Positions 23,983 through 32,556 of a stretch of DNA of 64,000 nt are shown here, piece by piece. The notes under the pieces are model-generated. The model saw only the letters and a program-made list of their open reading frames with translations, made no database searches and had not been told where the DNA came from. Numbering within the stretch: position 1 is the stretch's first letter; every line of letters begins with the position of its first letter. Source of the DNA: Bacillota bacterium (lineage in GTDB: Bacteria > Bacillota > Clostridia > Lachnospirales > Lachnospiraceae); NCBI GenBank assembly GCA_023442465.1, contig JAEZZQ010000024.1:1-64000 (forward strand). Reading direction: 5' to 3'. The position numbers and the translations under genes were made by a program.

Positions 23983-25548
23983 TTACATTAGCGGACCAAA
24001 CAGCCGAAGCACTCTTCCTGTAAGCCTTAAAAGCACCGGGATCTTTTTATAATATGCCATATCTATCTCAATGCAGCTCTCCAAGGTTTTTGCAAAGTCT
24101 GCTTCCACATCCGCCACTGCCTCATTTCTGTACAGGTAGACACCACATTCAAAATGATGATACAGGCTGCGGTAATCAAGGTTTACTGTTCCGACCACCG
24201 CTTTTTCATCGTCAGAAACAAAAATCTTCGCATGTATAAAGCCCGGTTCATATTCGTATACTTTTACGCCTGCCCCCAACAAATCAGGATAATAGGTACG
24301 GGAAATTGCAAAAACTGCTTTCTTGTCCGGAATATGGGGAACGATCAACCTGACGTCCACTCCTCTTCTGGCCGCATATTGAAGAACATCCAGCATCGCG
24401 TTGTCCACGATAAAATAAGGAGTCATGATATGTACATAGTTCGTTGCCTGATTTACCACGTCCATATAAATCGTCTCAGCAACATTTTCCGGAGTTGCCG
24501 GACCGTCTCCATAAGGGATTACGAAGCCGGAGCTTCTTACACCTTTCTTTTCGCTCTTCCTGATGTATTTGGAATAATCGCCTGCCGCTGCTTCCGATAT
24601 GTTCCACATCTGCAAGAACATAAGGGTAAAGCTTTTCACGGCATCCCCCTCCACCTTAATCGCCGCATCCTTCCAATGTCCGAATCTGACTACCTCGTTA
24701 ATATATTCGTCTGCCATGTTGACTCCGCCGGTATACGCCGTCTTGCCGTCTATGACGAGAATTTTCCTATGATCTCTGTTATTCTGGGCCGTAGACAGGA
24801 GGGGGATAATAGGTGAGAACATCTTTGTCTTAATCCCGCAAGCCTCCAATTGCTTCGGATAGGAATAGGGCAAGAGTAAAAGAGAGCACATACCATCGTA
24901 CATGAACCGGACTTCCACGCCTTCCTTCACCTTTTCTTTAAGAATCTCCAGAACGCAGTTCCACATCCGCCCTCTCTCTACGATGAAATATTCCAAAAAG
25001 ATGAACTCCTTCGCATCTTTAAGCTCCTTCAACAAATCAGCGAATTTTTCTTCTCCTGTAGGAAAATAAGTGACGGAAGCACCGCCATACGAAGGAAAAC
25101 CACCTTCTGCTTCCACATAACAGCTTAAGTTAGCCATATGAGCTCCTGAAATTTCCATCCGCTTTCTCGTCTTTTCATCAGTATGGAGAAATTCTTCCGT
25201 TTCCTTTCTCCTCTTATTCAGCCGCTTTTTCATCCCCAGGTTCGTCCAGTCTCCTACAATGAACAGATAAAGCAACGCACCGAACACCGGAGCCGCACAA
25301 ATGGGTATGACCCACGCCAGCTTGAATTCGGGCATTTCATCCTTATTGATAATATAAATCAAAAGGGCAGCACTTACAGATACCATCACTGCCAAATATA
25401 CTTCCGAATATTCTCCCAGCCATCTGAATCCGGCAATCAGCCAAAAAAGCTGTATCAACAGAAGAATAAGGGTAATCATCGTCCTGCTGAAAACTATTTT
25501 AAAAACTACGCCAATAAACCTTTTCACGTCCTTCGTCCGCCTCCGCAT
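23983..25548 (-). CDS. cls: Cardiolipin synthase
   Basis: 521 residues. Two to three N-terminal membrane segments are followed by two phospholipase D domains with motifs NRDHRKILVIDGKTAYTGG and FIHAKIFVSDDEKAVVGTVN. The enzyme joins two phosphatidylglycerol molecules into cardiolipin at the inner face of the membrane. The listed ATG 25548 sits right behind the T-run of the rubrerythrin terminator with no ribosome site; GTG 25527, with GGAGG 12 bases upstream, is a plausible true start and loses only seven residues. It is transcribed in the same direction as rubrerythrin but separated by the terminator. Confidence 0.93.
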   Translation of the reverse strand: MRRRTKDVKRFIGVVFKIVFSRTMITLILLLIQLFWLIAGFRWLGEYSEVYLAVMVSVSAALLIYIINKDEMPEFKLAWVIPICAAPVFGALLYLFIVGDWTNLGMKKRLNKRRKETEEFLHTDEKTRKRMEISGAHMANLSCYVEAEGGFPSYGGASVTYFPTGEEKFADLLKELKDAKEFIFLEYFIVERGRMWNCVLEILKEKVKEGVEVRFMYDGMCSLLLLPYSYPKQLEACGIKTKMFSPIIPLLSTAQNNRDHRKILVIDGKTAYTGGVNMADEYINEVVRFGHWKDAAIKVEGDAVKSFTLMFLQMWNISEAAAGDYSKYIRKSEKKGVRSSGFVIPYGDGPATPENVAETIYMDVVNQATNYVHIMTPYFIVDNAMLDVLQYAARRGVDVRLIVPHIPDKKAVFAISRTYYPDLLGAGVKVYEYEPGFIHAKIFVSDDEKAVVGTVNLDYRSLYHHFECGVYLYRNEAVADVEADFAKTLESCIEIDMAYYKKIPVLLRLTGRVLRLFGPLM

Positions 25549-25549
25549 T

Positions 25550-25590
25550 TATAAAAATCCGGTAAAACTTACGAAAGCTTTACCGGATGT
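25550..25590 (-). terminator. Terminator of the perR-rubrerythrin operon
   Basis: ATCCGGTAAA/TTTACCGGAT, a 10-bp stem with a 12-base loop and a T-run on the minus strand; it ends at the annotated start of cls. Confidence 0.9.
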
Positions 25591-25611
25591 TCTTATTCTA
25601 CGCCATTCATC

Positions 25612-26151
25612 TTAATAGTTCTCAGCTCTTACCTGAAAATATGACTGCGGGTGATCACAAACAGGGCACACCTGAGGCGCTTTCTTTCCGACATGGATAT
25701 GACCGCAGTTCGCACACTGCCAGATAACGTCTCCATCCTTTGAGAATACCGCATCTCCTTCGATATTCGAAAGAAGCTTAAGATATCTCTCCTCATGCTC
25801 TTTTTCGATTTTCGCTACGCTTTCGAACAGCATTGCAATCTTATCGAAACCTTCTTCTTTCGCCTCTTTTGCAAACTTGGCATACATATCGGTCCATTCG
25901 TAATTCTCACCTGCCGCTGCATCCTTCAGATTGTCCATAGTACTGCCAATGCCGTCATGAAGAAGCTTGAACCATATCTTTGCATGCTCCTTCTCGTTGT
26001 TTGCCGTCTCTTCAAAAAGAGCCGCTATCTGAACATATCCGTCTTTCTTCGCTTTAGAAGCGTAGTATGTATATTTGTTTCTCGCTTCTGATTCCCCTGC
26101 GAATGCTGTTTTTAAGTTAGCTTCTGTCTTTGTACCCTTTAAATCTGCCAT
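25612..26151 (-). CDS. rbr: Rubrerythrin
   Basis: 179 residues. Ferritin-like di-iron domain with helices AFAGESEARNKYTYYASKA, LFEETANNEKEHAKIW and LFESVAKIEKEHEERYLKLL supplying Glu and His ligands, then a C-terminal rubredoxin domain with two C-x2-C knuckles (WQCANCGHIHVGK and CPVCDHPQSYF). It reduces hydrogen peroxide to water in anaerobes. The PerR-type regulator lies 90 bases upstream on the same strand, and this pairing is common in clostridia. Confidence 0.97.
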   Translation of the reverse strand: MADLKGTKTEANLKTAFAGESEARNKYTYYASKAKKDGYVQIAALFEETANNEKEHAKIWFKLLHDGIGSTMDNLKDAAAGENYEWTDMYAKFAKEAKEEGFDKIAMLFESVAKIEKEHEERYLKLLSNIEGDAVFSKDGDVIWQCANCGHIHVGKKAPQVCPVCDHPQSYFQVRAENY

Positions 26152-26241
26152 AGTCTTGTTCTCCTTTTCTTTTTAGTTATTTTTACGATTTCCCTGGCTT
26201 ATCACCCTGTCCATCGTTCGTGCACTCCATTACCGACTTGG

Positions 26242-26661
26242 TCAACAATCTGCCGCGCTCGTGTCATTTCCACTGACACACTTGTCACATTCCTCACATA
26301 TTCCTTCAAACAACAAAGTATGCCCTATAATTCGATAACCATGTGAGCATTCGATTTCTTCCTCCGGTACAGGAAACTTCTTCATACTTACATTTCCAAT
26401 TCTGCCGCATTTCTTACACTGCACATGACAATGCTTTTCAATCTCGTAGTCGAATCTATCTCCTCCTTCGACATTGGATATACGAAGAATACGGCCCTCC
26501 TCCGCCATCCGGTTCAGTATCCGGAAAACGGTAGCACGGCTAATAGACGAATGCTTATTGCAAATCTCAATATAAATGGCATCTGCCGTAGGATGATCGT
26601 GCATCTGCCGTAAGGTCTGCGCCACGATTTCCTGCTGTATAGTATTTCTGCGTTCTGCCAT
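26242..26661 (-). CDS. perR: Fur-family regulator, PerR-like
   Basis: About 139 residues from ATG 26661 (GAGGTG 6 bases upstream; the longer frame to 26703 lacks a site). Winged helix: TADAIYIEICNKHSSISRATVFRILNRMAEEGRI. Metal-binding parts: HCHVQCKKCG and C-terminal CEECDKC (structural zinc Cys pairs), with His/Asp residues of the regulatory site in between. PerR proteins sense peroxide by iron-catalysed oxidation and repress oxidative-defence genes. Rubrerythrin directly downstream favours PerR over Fur or Zur. The gene's own promoter carries a near-perfect inverted repeat. Confidence 0.9.
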   Translation of the reverse strand: MAERRNTIQQEIVAQTLRQMHDHPTADAIYIEICNKHSSISRATVFRILNRMAEEGRILRISNVEGGDRFDYEIEKHCHVQCKKCGRIGNVSMKKFPVPEEEIECSHGYRIIGHTLLFEGICEECDKCVSGNDTSAADC

Positions 26662-26756
26662 GAGAATCACCTCTTCGTTATTCTCGCGAAGGCAACGGAC
26701 CAAGTGGGCCTGCCGCGAGGTATTTGACTCTGCTCTGACGTTATCAAATTATACAC

Positions 26757-26810
26757 TAATAATACTTAGTATTATTAAATATATAATACCATATTGATAA
26801 AATTTGTCAA
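26757..26810 (-). promoter_or_regulatory. perR promoter and PerR-box-like palindrome
   Basis: Minus strand: TTGACA (26810-26805), 16-base spacer, TATTAT (26788-26783). Directly downstream is a 21-bp palindrome, TAATAATAC-TTA-GTATTATTA (26757-26777), of the AT-rich type bound by Fur/PerR proteins, suggesting autoregulation of perR-rbr. Confidence 0.85.
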
Positions 26811-26825
26811 TATACTTTTACTATT

Positions 26826-26854
26826 GGTTACTGTTCACTCCGTTCTCAGTAACC
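26826..26854. repeat. Dispersed short hairpin repeat, family 2, copy 2
   Basis: GGTTACTG/CAGTAACC with a 13-base loop, loop sequence close to copies at 15265 and 54498. It lies just beyond the end of the radical SAM gene and upstream of the perR promoter. Confidence 0.65.
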
Positions 26855-26863
26855 ACTATTGCT

Positions 26864-27469
26864 TCAATCTTCCCATGGCCTGATACGGTACGAAACGCCT
26901 AATAAATCGCAGATTTTCAGGCATTCTTCCTGCTCCTCTTTTGTAATTGCAGTTTCCACTGTCGTAAGTATAACCTTAGGCACATACCTTTTCACATTCT
27001 CTGCAAATTTCAAAAGCGCGTCAAATGCCTCTTCTCCGAATTTATTCCGGGTCAATCTATAGTATTCCTCTCTGTCCGGCGTATTCAGACTTATGGATAT
27101 AGTATCCACACAGCCGTCAAACATAGGCGCCGTGTTCTTTTTATGGATTAAATCGGAAAGCCCGTTGGTATTCACCCGTATCGGAAGCTTGAACTTCTCC
27201 TTTACGTATGCGGCTATTTCCAAAAGCTCCTCCAGCCTCTCCGTAGGCTCGCCAAATCCGCAAAATACCACTTCCTTATATTTAGCCATATCAAATTTTT
27301 CGAATTCGTCTTTTACCTCTTGTACGGACGGTTCCCTTTCCAGCCATAAGCTGCCCGACTGATTCATTTCTTCCCGCGTCTGCCGCAGGCAAAATGTGCA
27401 GGCACAGGGACAGCGATTGGTCAAATTCACATACAGATTATCGTACACTTCATATAAAATTGTCATCAT
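26864..27469 (-). CDS. TatD-linked radical SAM protein
   Basis: About 201 residues; ATG 27469 has AAAGG 10 bases upstream and an ATG three codons further upstream (27478) is less well placed. The [4Fe-4S] motif C-x3-C-x2-C is in NRCPCACTFCLRQ; the SAM-binding FCGFGEPTERLEELLEIA and VNTNGLSDLI follow. It matches the short radical SAM family usually encoded beside a TatD nuclease, although no tatD gene is in this window. The reaction is unknown. The C-terminal GVSYRIRPWED is characteristic of the family. Confidence 0.85.
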   Translation of the reverse strand: MMTILYEVYDNLYVNLTNRCPCACTFCLRQTREEMNQSGSLWLEREPSVQEVKDEFEKFDMAKYKEVVFCGFGEPTERLEELLEIAAYVKEKFKLPIRVNTNGLSDLIHKKNTAPMFDGCVDTISISLNTPDREEYYRLTRNKFGEEAFDALLKFAENVKRYVPKVILTTVETAITKEEQEECLKICDLLGVSYRIRPWED

Positions 27470-27532
27470 AACGGTCATACCTTTCTCACAGCCTTCTTTC
27501 GCCGCGGTGGTGCCTTCCTTATTTCGATTTTT

Positions 27533-28369
27533 TCAATTTCTCTTCAGTGTATACAAAACTTCTTCAAAGCATACGCCGTCGGTCTGGGGAATATGCATCT
27601 CCACGGATTTCACAATACATTTCTTCACAAAATCAGAAGCCTTCTTTACAGAGCGGTCGAAATCCACCCCGTTTACTGCATCCGCTGCTATAATGGAAGC
27701 GAATACATCGCCCGTTCCCGATCGCTCGGTTCCTGCTTTATGTGTCCGCAGAAGCTTTGGTTCCTTCCCTTTTTCCATTACATAATTTGCAATGAATTCT
27801 CCTTGTGGAATTCCGGTAATCACAACTTTTTCCGGTCCGCGGCAGGAAAGTGCTTCCGCCATAGCGTATAGCTCCTTTTTCTTCCAGCCATTTTCCTTAT
27901 ATGGCGTCTTCGTCAGCTTACAGCATTCCGTCAGATTAGGAGTTATAATATCAGCATAAGCAACTAACCGCCCCATCTCCTCACACATTTCGTCCGTGTA
28001 GGTGGCGTACATTCTGCCGTGGTCCCCCATGACCGGATCGATCACAACGGTAGTCCTATCGCTTCGAAATTCTTCGATGAAATGAATTACCGTCTCTATC
28101 TGTTTCCTGGAGCCTAGGAATCCGGATGCAATTCCCTCGAATTCCAGCTCCAGATTATGCCACTTGGAAATATAAGTCTCTATTCTGTCCGTATAATCAT
28201 CGAAAAAGAAATCCTTAAATCCGGTATGGTTAGAAAAAATAGAAGTAGGTACCGGACAACACTGTACTCCCATATAAGAGATAATCGGCATCGATACCGT
28301 GAGGGAACAACGCCCGAAACCGGATAAGTCATTAATTACTGCTATTTTTTTCTGATTGTTATGGGACAT
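27533..28369 (-). CDS. Pyridoxal/pyridoxamine kinase
   Basis: About 278 residues from ATG 28369 (MSHNNQKKIAVINDLSGFGRCSL), overlapping the upstream HD-GYP gene by 11 bases; the longer frame to 28408 has no site. Ribokinase-like PdxK/PdxY fold: N-terminal NDLSGFGRCSLTVSMPI, VVIDPVMGDHGRMY, and the anion-hole/catalytic GTERSGTGDVFAS with the base Asp. It phosphorylates B6 vitamers in the salvage of pyridoxal phosphate. The overlap implies translational coupling to a c-di-GMP protein, an unexpected partnership. Confidence 0.92.
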   Translation of the reverse strand: MSHNNQKKIAVINDLSGFGRCSLTVSMPIISYMGVQCCPVPTSIFSNHTGFKDFFFDDYTDRIETYISKWHNLELEFEGIASGFLGSRKQIETVIHFIEEFRSDRTTVVIDPVMGDHGRMYATYTDEMCEEMGRLVAYADIITPNLTECCKLTKTPYKENGWKKKELYAMAEALSCRGPEKVVITGIPQGEFIANYVMEKGKEPKLLRTHKAGTERSGTGDVFASIIAADAVNGVDFDRSVKKASDFVKKCIVKSVEMHIPQTDGVCFEEVLYTLKRN

Positions 28370-29609
28370 GATTTGTTCTCTCAGATATTTCATAAAATTC
28401 TCCGTCATTCTCTAAAAAAATGTCTACCAGAAGCGGGTCGAAATGGCTTCCTTTTCCTTCTTTAATGATATCCACACTCATTTCATGGGAAAAGCTCTCT
28501 TTATACACTCTCTTGGAGCGGAGCGCATCGTATACGTCTACCAACGCCATAATCCTTGCCGCTACCGGAATATCCGCTCCCTTTATACGATTGGGATATC
28601 CGCTCCCGTCCCACTTTTCATGGTGGTAAAGGGCAATATCCATTCCCATTTTAATAAACTCGTTCATCTTGTATTTCTTCTGAATGCTGGACAGCGTTTC
28701 ATACCCTATGGTAACGTGAGTCTTCATAATCTCAAATTCCTCGGGTGTCAATCTGCCCGGCTTTAACAAAATGGCATCGGGAATTCCCACCTTGCCTATA
28801 TCGTGCAAAGGGCTTGCCTTTCCTATATTTTCTATAAAGGTCTGGTCGATTTCACCGGGATATGCCCCCAGCTCCCAAAGCTTCTTTGCCACGAAGCTGC
28901 AATATTGGGCGGTTCTCACAACGTGCTCACCCGTATCATCATCCCTGGACTCGGCCAGCTTCACCAGCGCATGGATAGTGGCTATTTGAGAGGCACTTAT
29001 TTCTTCCACCTTTTCCCGGACTAAATCCTCTAAATGATTGTTGTATTCCGTCATTTTTTCCTCGGCTATCTTAGCCGCGGTAATATCCTGAATCGTACCG
29101 TGCACCGATATCGCTTCTCCGCCTGAATCGCGCAAAACCACACTGCGGATGTGAACCCATTTAATTCTTCCATCCTCCATAACCAGACGATAACGCAGTT
29201 CAGGCAATTCGGCTCCCTCCATGAAATCATCCAGAATCCGCATCGCCTTTTTTCTATCCTCAGGATGAACTTTGCCAAAAAAGATGTTCAGACTCGATTC
29301 CTCATCATCTCCAAGCCCCAATATCTTATTCGTCGTACCGGACCACCCCAGTTCCTTCGTTCTGATATCCAAATCCCAACTGCCAAGCAAAGCAATCTCT
29401 TGTGCTTCTCTAAGCCTCGTATCGCTTCTCTCCAGCCGCTTGGACACCTCCGCGTATCTGGTCATAAGCTCTGAAACCAGCCTTGTCTGTATGCAGTTAT
29501 CGATTTGATTTGCAAAGTAATCAAAAACGGTCTTTATATGTTCATCCGCATAAAAGCCCGGCTGCTTTTCTTCCATTTCCTCTATAATTTCTTCCGCCCG
29601 TTTCAACAT
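28359..29609 (-). CDS. PAS-HD-GYP c-di-GMP phosphodiesterase
   Basis: 416 residues: a helical N-terminal part (1-75), a PAS domain (about 80-195, LGSWDLDIRTKELGWSG ... RWVHIRS-like region ending ISVHGTIQDITAAK), a coiled linker, and an HD-GYP domain (about 220-410) with SPLHDIGKVGIPDAILLKPG, HVTIGYETL and HHEKWDGSGYPNRIKG, all signature residues present. HD-GYP enzymes hydrolyse c-di-GMP to GMP. Its first codons overlap the end of the ODP-like oxygen-binding gene by 7 bases and it overlaps the kinase gene downstream, so the three are tightly coupled. The PAS domain and the upstream di-iron protein both suggest oxygen or redox input. Confidence 0.93.
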   Translation of the reverse strand: MLKRAEEIIEEMEEKQPGFYADEHIKTVFDYFANQIDNCIQTRLVSELMTRYAEVSKRLERSDTRLREAQEIALLGSWDLDIRTKELGWSGTTNKILGLGDDEESSLNIFFGKVHPEDRKKAMRILDDFMEGAELPELRYRLVMEDGRIKWVHIRSVVLRDSGGEAISVHGTIQDITAAKIAEEKMTEYNNHLEDLVREKVEEISASQIATIHALVKLAESRDDDTGEHVVRTAQYCSFVAKKLWELGAYPGEIDQTFIENIGKASPLHDIGKVGIPDAILLKPGRLTPEEFEIMKTHVTIGYETLSSIQKKYKMNEFIKMGMDIALYHHEKWDGSGYPNRIKGADIPVAARIMALVDVYDALRSKRVYKESFSHEMSVDIIKEGKGSHFDPLLVDIFLENDGEFYEISERTNHVP

Positions 29610-30424
29610 CTTTCCTCCTCTAAGAAGTAATCGATTCCCACGTTGGTCAATGCTTTCAAATGTGATATGGCCGCTTCCTGCGCAGCTCTGGTATGAAGAA
29701 TGCTTCCGTGCTGCGGAGCGATAAGGGAAATATCCAGTTCCTCAATTCTCTCCAGCGCATAAATCAGCGCCTTCTTCGAAGTCATATTATGCTTATGAAA
29801 ATTGCAGATACCCTCTATCTGGCAATTCTTATTCGAATAGGGACAGATTTCCTGCGGCAGACAGTCCTTGCAGCGCTCGTCAATCTGTGTATAAAGATGC
29901 CAATTGTAGTCGTAGCTTCCGAAAATATCGCTGCTGAATAATACCTTTGTCTTCGTATCATACGTAACGAAGCTGCCGGGACAATGCGAATAAGGCGTCC
30001 GGATAAATTGCAGGCGTCTGCCGCTTGCGAACTCAAACTGCATTCCCATCTTCTCAATGCAAAGCTTTGGCGATTTCGTCGAGTAATAATTGATAAAAAG
30101 GTTGTTCTCCCGGTGCGAGATAACTTTCAGGTCCTCACTGTTAATCATGGCCTCCATATGAGGAATATTCGCACATAAATCAGGATCATAATGTTGGTAA
30201 ATCAAATGCTTAATCTGGCTCGGACTCGTTCCTGTCCGCATGATCTTCAGCATTACCGTACTAAAGTCTCCCCTGCTGCCGCTATCGATCAAAACTGCTT
30301 CTCCTTCATCCACGATAAGATAGGGATTGCAATGCAGCCCCATGTTCTCATCGGCAAACCCAACCCAGTAGACCCCCTGCGCAATTTCAATATACTCGCT
30401 GTAATCCAATGTCTGATTTCTCAT
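29603..30424 (-). CDS. Oxygen-binding di-iron (ODP-like) metallo-beta-lactamase-fold protein
   Basis: 273 residues, metallo-beta-lactamase fold related to the N-terminal domain of flavodiiron (FprA) proteins, without a flavodoxin domain. Iron-ligand positions read H-Y-D-P-D in YQHYDPDLCANIP, then His in TPYSHCPGSFVTYD, Asp in LFSSDIFGSYDYN and His in IAPQHGSIL. The altered HxDxD motif is the mark of ODP oxygen-sensor domains rather than oxygen reductases. A cysteine-rich insert (CKDCLPQEICPY then CQIEGIC, about residues 185-210) is additional. It overlaps the HD-GYP gene, so it probably supplies an oxygen signal for c-di-GMP turnover; that coupling is inferred. Confidence 0.85.
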   Translation of the reverse strand: MRNQTLDYSEYIEIAQGVYWVGFADENMGLHCNPYLIVDEGEAVLIDSGSRGDFSTVMLKIMRTGTSPSQIKHLIYQHYDPDLCANIPHMEAMINSEDLKVISHRENNLFINYYSTKSPKLCIEKMGMQFEFASGRRLQFIRTPYSHCPGSFVTYDTKTKVLFSSDIFGSYDYNWHLYTQIDERCKDCLPQEICPYSNKNCQIEGICNFHKHNMTSKKALIYALERIEELDISLIAPQHGSILHTRAAQEAAISHLKALTNVGIDYFLEEERC

Positions 30425-30466
30425 TCGTAGTCGTCTCCTTTTTCATTGGGAAGGTCCTGGTTCTAA

Positions 30467-30625
30467 TAAAACAAAAGTGTGCTTCGCACACTCCCTCGGC
30501 CAAATACTTTGACAGCACAGCTTTTGTTCCGCGCGCGTAGCTGCGCATCTATCTTTCTTTAATAGGTACACTTTCCCATTAAAGAACAAAACTCGAACCA
30601 CATCAACAATATGTCCGAGTTTTCG
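30467..30625. repeat. Dispersed branched-hairpin repeat, copy B, with terminator hairpin
   Basis: Outer arms AACAAAAG (30470-30477) and CTTTTGTT (30531-30538); inner perfect hairpin AGTGTGC-TTC-GCACACT; inner CCAAATACTTTG; tail GCGCGCGTAGCTGCGCATCT; then a TCTTTAAT/ATTAAAGA hairpin (30556-30585). A following AAAACTCG/CGAGTTTT stem (30588-30623) may end the upstream minus-strand membrane-protein gene. It lies between that gene and the ODP-like gene. Confidence 0.85.
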
Positions 30626-30700
30626 TCGATATAAAATATTATAGTTTATAAGAATTGTGGATGCAAGATGAATTCCATATTATATGAAATAATATTTCTT

Positions 30701-32332
30701 CTATTTGAGTCCTACAATGATTCCATCCAATTCATGATACATAAGAGGGTACTGACTGCACAATGCTTCGTCTTCCTTTTTAAATATGTATATAGTATCT
30801 TCTTGCAGATTCCCCATACTTGTTTCCAAATCCTCATGAATGTCCCCTGCTGCGGCAGAATGAGCCAAGTAAAAATCGTTAACAGTCATTTTATGAAGGT
30901 AGGCATACTGGCTCACGTTATAGAGGATATCCTGATTGCCTGTCACATGAGAAACAAATATCACATGTTTTCTATCATTAGTAATTGTCTCCCATAAATC
31001 GTCCTGCAGCATACTCTCATATTTTACATCAGACTTAAATTCCAGCCTCTTGCTATCCAAAACGTTGCTTATATCATAATTTTGCAGCATAAACAAGATA
31101 AATAATATCGGTACAGAAACCCATCCCTTCCCCAATACCTTTGTTGCTGTAGCGATAGCATAAAACATAAGTAAATATACTACTCCCCAGATAAACCGTC
31201 CGCTGGCACGAAACATTCCCCACCAGGAAACCAGTTTGTTCGGGTACGGCAACTCAAACACTAAATTCCCATTTATCGCAAATAAATGGGAAGCCGAAAT
31301 CATAACACATGCAACACATATAAAAATATATGCAAAAAAGTGAGATGATATTTTTCGTTCTTTTCTCCTGAAAATGTTCGAAAAACTATAAAGAATAGAG
31401 ATGGCAAGCAATATAAATATACCACCCCCTAAATAAGCAAATCCATCTCCTGAACCTTCTCCGTAAGAGGATAATGGCGGAAAGAATCTCGACCAGCCCA
31501 TAGAATTAAAAAATCCGTTCATATTAAAACTAAATTGCCCTAACCCACCTGCGTCGAGCTGATGATCATGGGAAAAACCACCGAGCCAATAAATCATACA
31601 CAAAGAGCCAAAAAGATATGAGGGCACAATTAAAAACAGAGAAATATTTCTTTTATCTCTCAAAAACCTACCCAGCAAAAATCCTGCCATAATAATTCCA
31701 CACATAGGAACATAATATATATGTATCATCGCACATAATATTCCCATCCCTCCCCACGCTGCGCAGCTCCTTATAATATCTGTTTCATCATCAATATATT
31801 TCAAGGACAGACACCAAGCAAGCAACAGCAACCATTGACTGGATAATGCTGTATGGAAAAACATACGGGCGATAAATATAGGAGCCATCACGAAGAAAAG
31901 GCTTCCAATACAAGCAACGATCTTATTACGGGTAAAGTAGTAAAGCAATTTTGTCGAGAAAACAGATTGTAAAATAAAACAAAGAAATCCCCATAGTCCA
32001 AAATATTGAAATGTATCCGGCAAAAACGGAGATAAAAGCTTAAAAAGAACAGCAAAAACAGGAATGGAATCCGTAAAAATAACCGAAACATCATTTGGAT
32101 ATGCGATAGTATCCATCAATCCTATCGGAAACTTCCATTCGCTCATTCGGAAAAATTCCCATCCGATATAATGCTGCGTCAAGTCCCCTCCCCTTAGCAG
32201 CCAGTCATCGTATAACGGATTGAGAATCTTAACTCCATAAACAGTCATGAAGCAAATTACTGCCCCAAAGATTGCCCAAAGATAAAAACCATACTTTTTC
32301 AAATAATTCAAAATTCTAATTTCCTCCCTCAC
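30701..32332 (-). CDS. DUF6311-type polytopic membrane protein (putative GT-C fold)
   Basis: Up to 543 residues with ten or more hydrophobic segments. The extracytoplasmic first loop has GGDLTQHYIGWEFFRMSEW, the conserved motif I associate with DUF6311 proteins, which resemble membrane glycosyltransferases using lipid-linked sugars (GT-C). A C-terminal soluble part holds no known motif. The open frame begins at GTG 32332, but GGGAGG lies inside it; TTG 32311 (11 bases after it) is a likely start. It stands alone between tRNA-Arg and a dispersed repeat. A role in cell-surface glycan modification is inference only. Confidence 0.75.
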   Translation of the reverse strand: MREEIRILNYLKKYGFYLWAIFGAVICFMTVYGVKILNPLYDDWLLRGGDLTQHYIGWEFFRMSEWKFPIGLMDTIAYPNDVSVIFTDSIPVFAVLFKLLSPFLPDTFQYFGLWGFLCFILQSVFSTKLLYYFTRNKIVACIGSLFFVMAPIFIARMFFHTALSSQWLLLLAWCLSLKYIDDETDIIRSCAAWGGMGILCAMIHIYYVPMCGIIMAGFLLGRFLRDKRNISLFLIVPSYLFGSLCMIYWLGGFSHDHQLDAGGLGQFSFNMNGFFNSMGWSRFFPPLSSYGEGSGDGFAYLGGGIFILLAISILYSFSNIFRRKERKISSHFFAYIFICVACVMISASHLFAINGNLVFELPYPNKLVSWWGMFRASGRFIWGVVYLLMFYAIATATKVLGKGWVSVPILFILFMLQNYDISNVLDSKRLEFKSDVKYESMLQDDLWETITNDRKHVIFVSHVTGNQDILYNVSQYAYLHKMTVNDFYLAHSAAAGDIHEDLETSMGNLQEDTIYIFKKEDEALCSQYPLMYHELDGIIVGLK

Positions 32333-32347
32333 CTTTTAAGCACCTAT

Positions 32348-32380
32348 CAAAAAACCCTGCAAGCTTTCACCTGCAGGGCT
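32348..32380 (-). terminator. tRNA-Arg terminator
   Basis: CCCTGCA (32355-32361) pairs with TGCAGGG (32372-32378), with six T on the minus strand. Confidence 0.88.
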
Positions 32381-32406
32381 CTATACGTGCACAACCACAC
32401 GCTCTA

Positions 32407-32480
32407 CGTGCGCTAGAGGATTCGAACCCCCGACCTTTTGGTCCGTAGCCAAACGCTCTATCCAGCTGAGCTAAGCACAC
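32407..32480 (-). tRNA. tRNA-Arg (ACG)
   Basis: Acceptor GTGTGCT/AGCGCAC, anticodon loop CTACGGA in stem TTTGG/CCAAA, discriminator G, CCA not encoded. The A34 anticodon is normally edited to inosine. Confidence 0.96.
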
Positions 32481-32518
32481 ATCCGCTGCAAACATTATTC
32501 TCGTTCGCAACGATTTTT

Positions 32519-32547
32519 ATTTTACATGCTTCTTAAATAAATGTCAA
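32519..32547 (-). promoter_or_regulatory. tRNA-Arg promoter
   Basis: TTGACA (32547-32542), 17-base spacer, TAAAAT (32524-32519) on the minus strand, just after the trpB stop. Confidence 0.85.
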
Positions 32548-32556
32548 GTACAAAGC

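Noticed and set aside
24154..24816. 220-residue frame opposite cls
   Set aside because: Antisense to both conserved phospholipase D motifs of cardiolipin synthase; no start signal.
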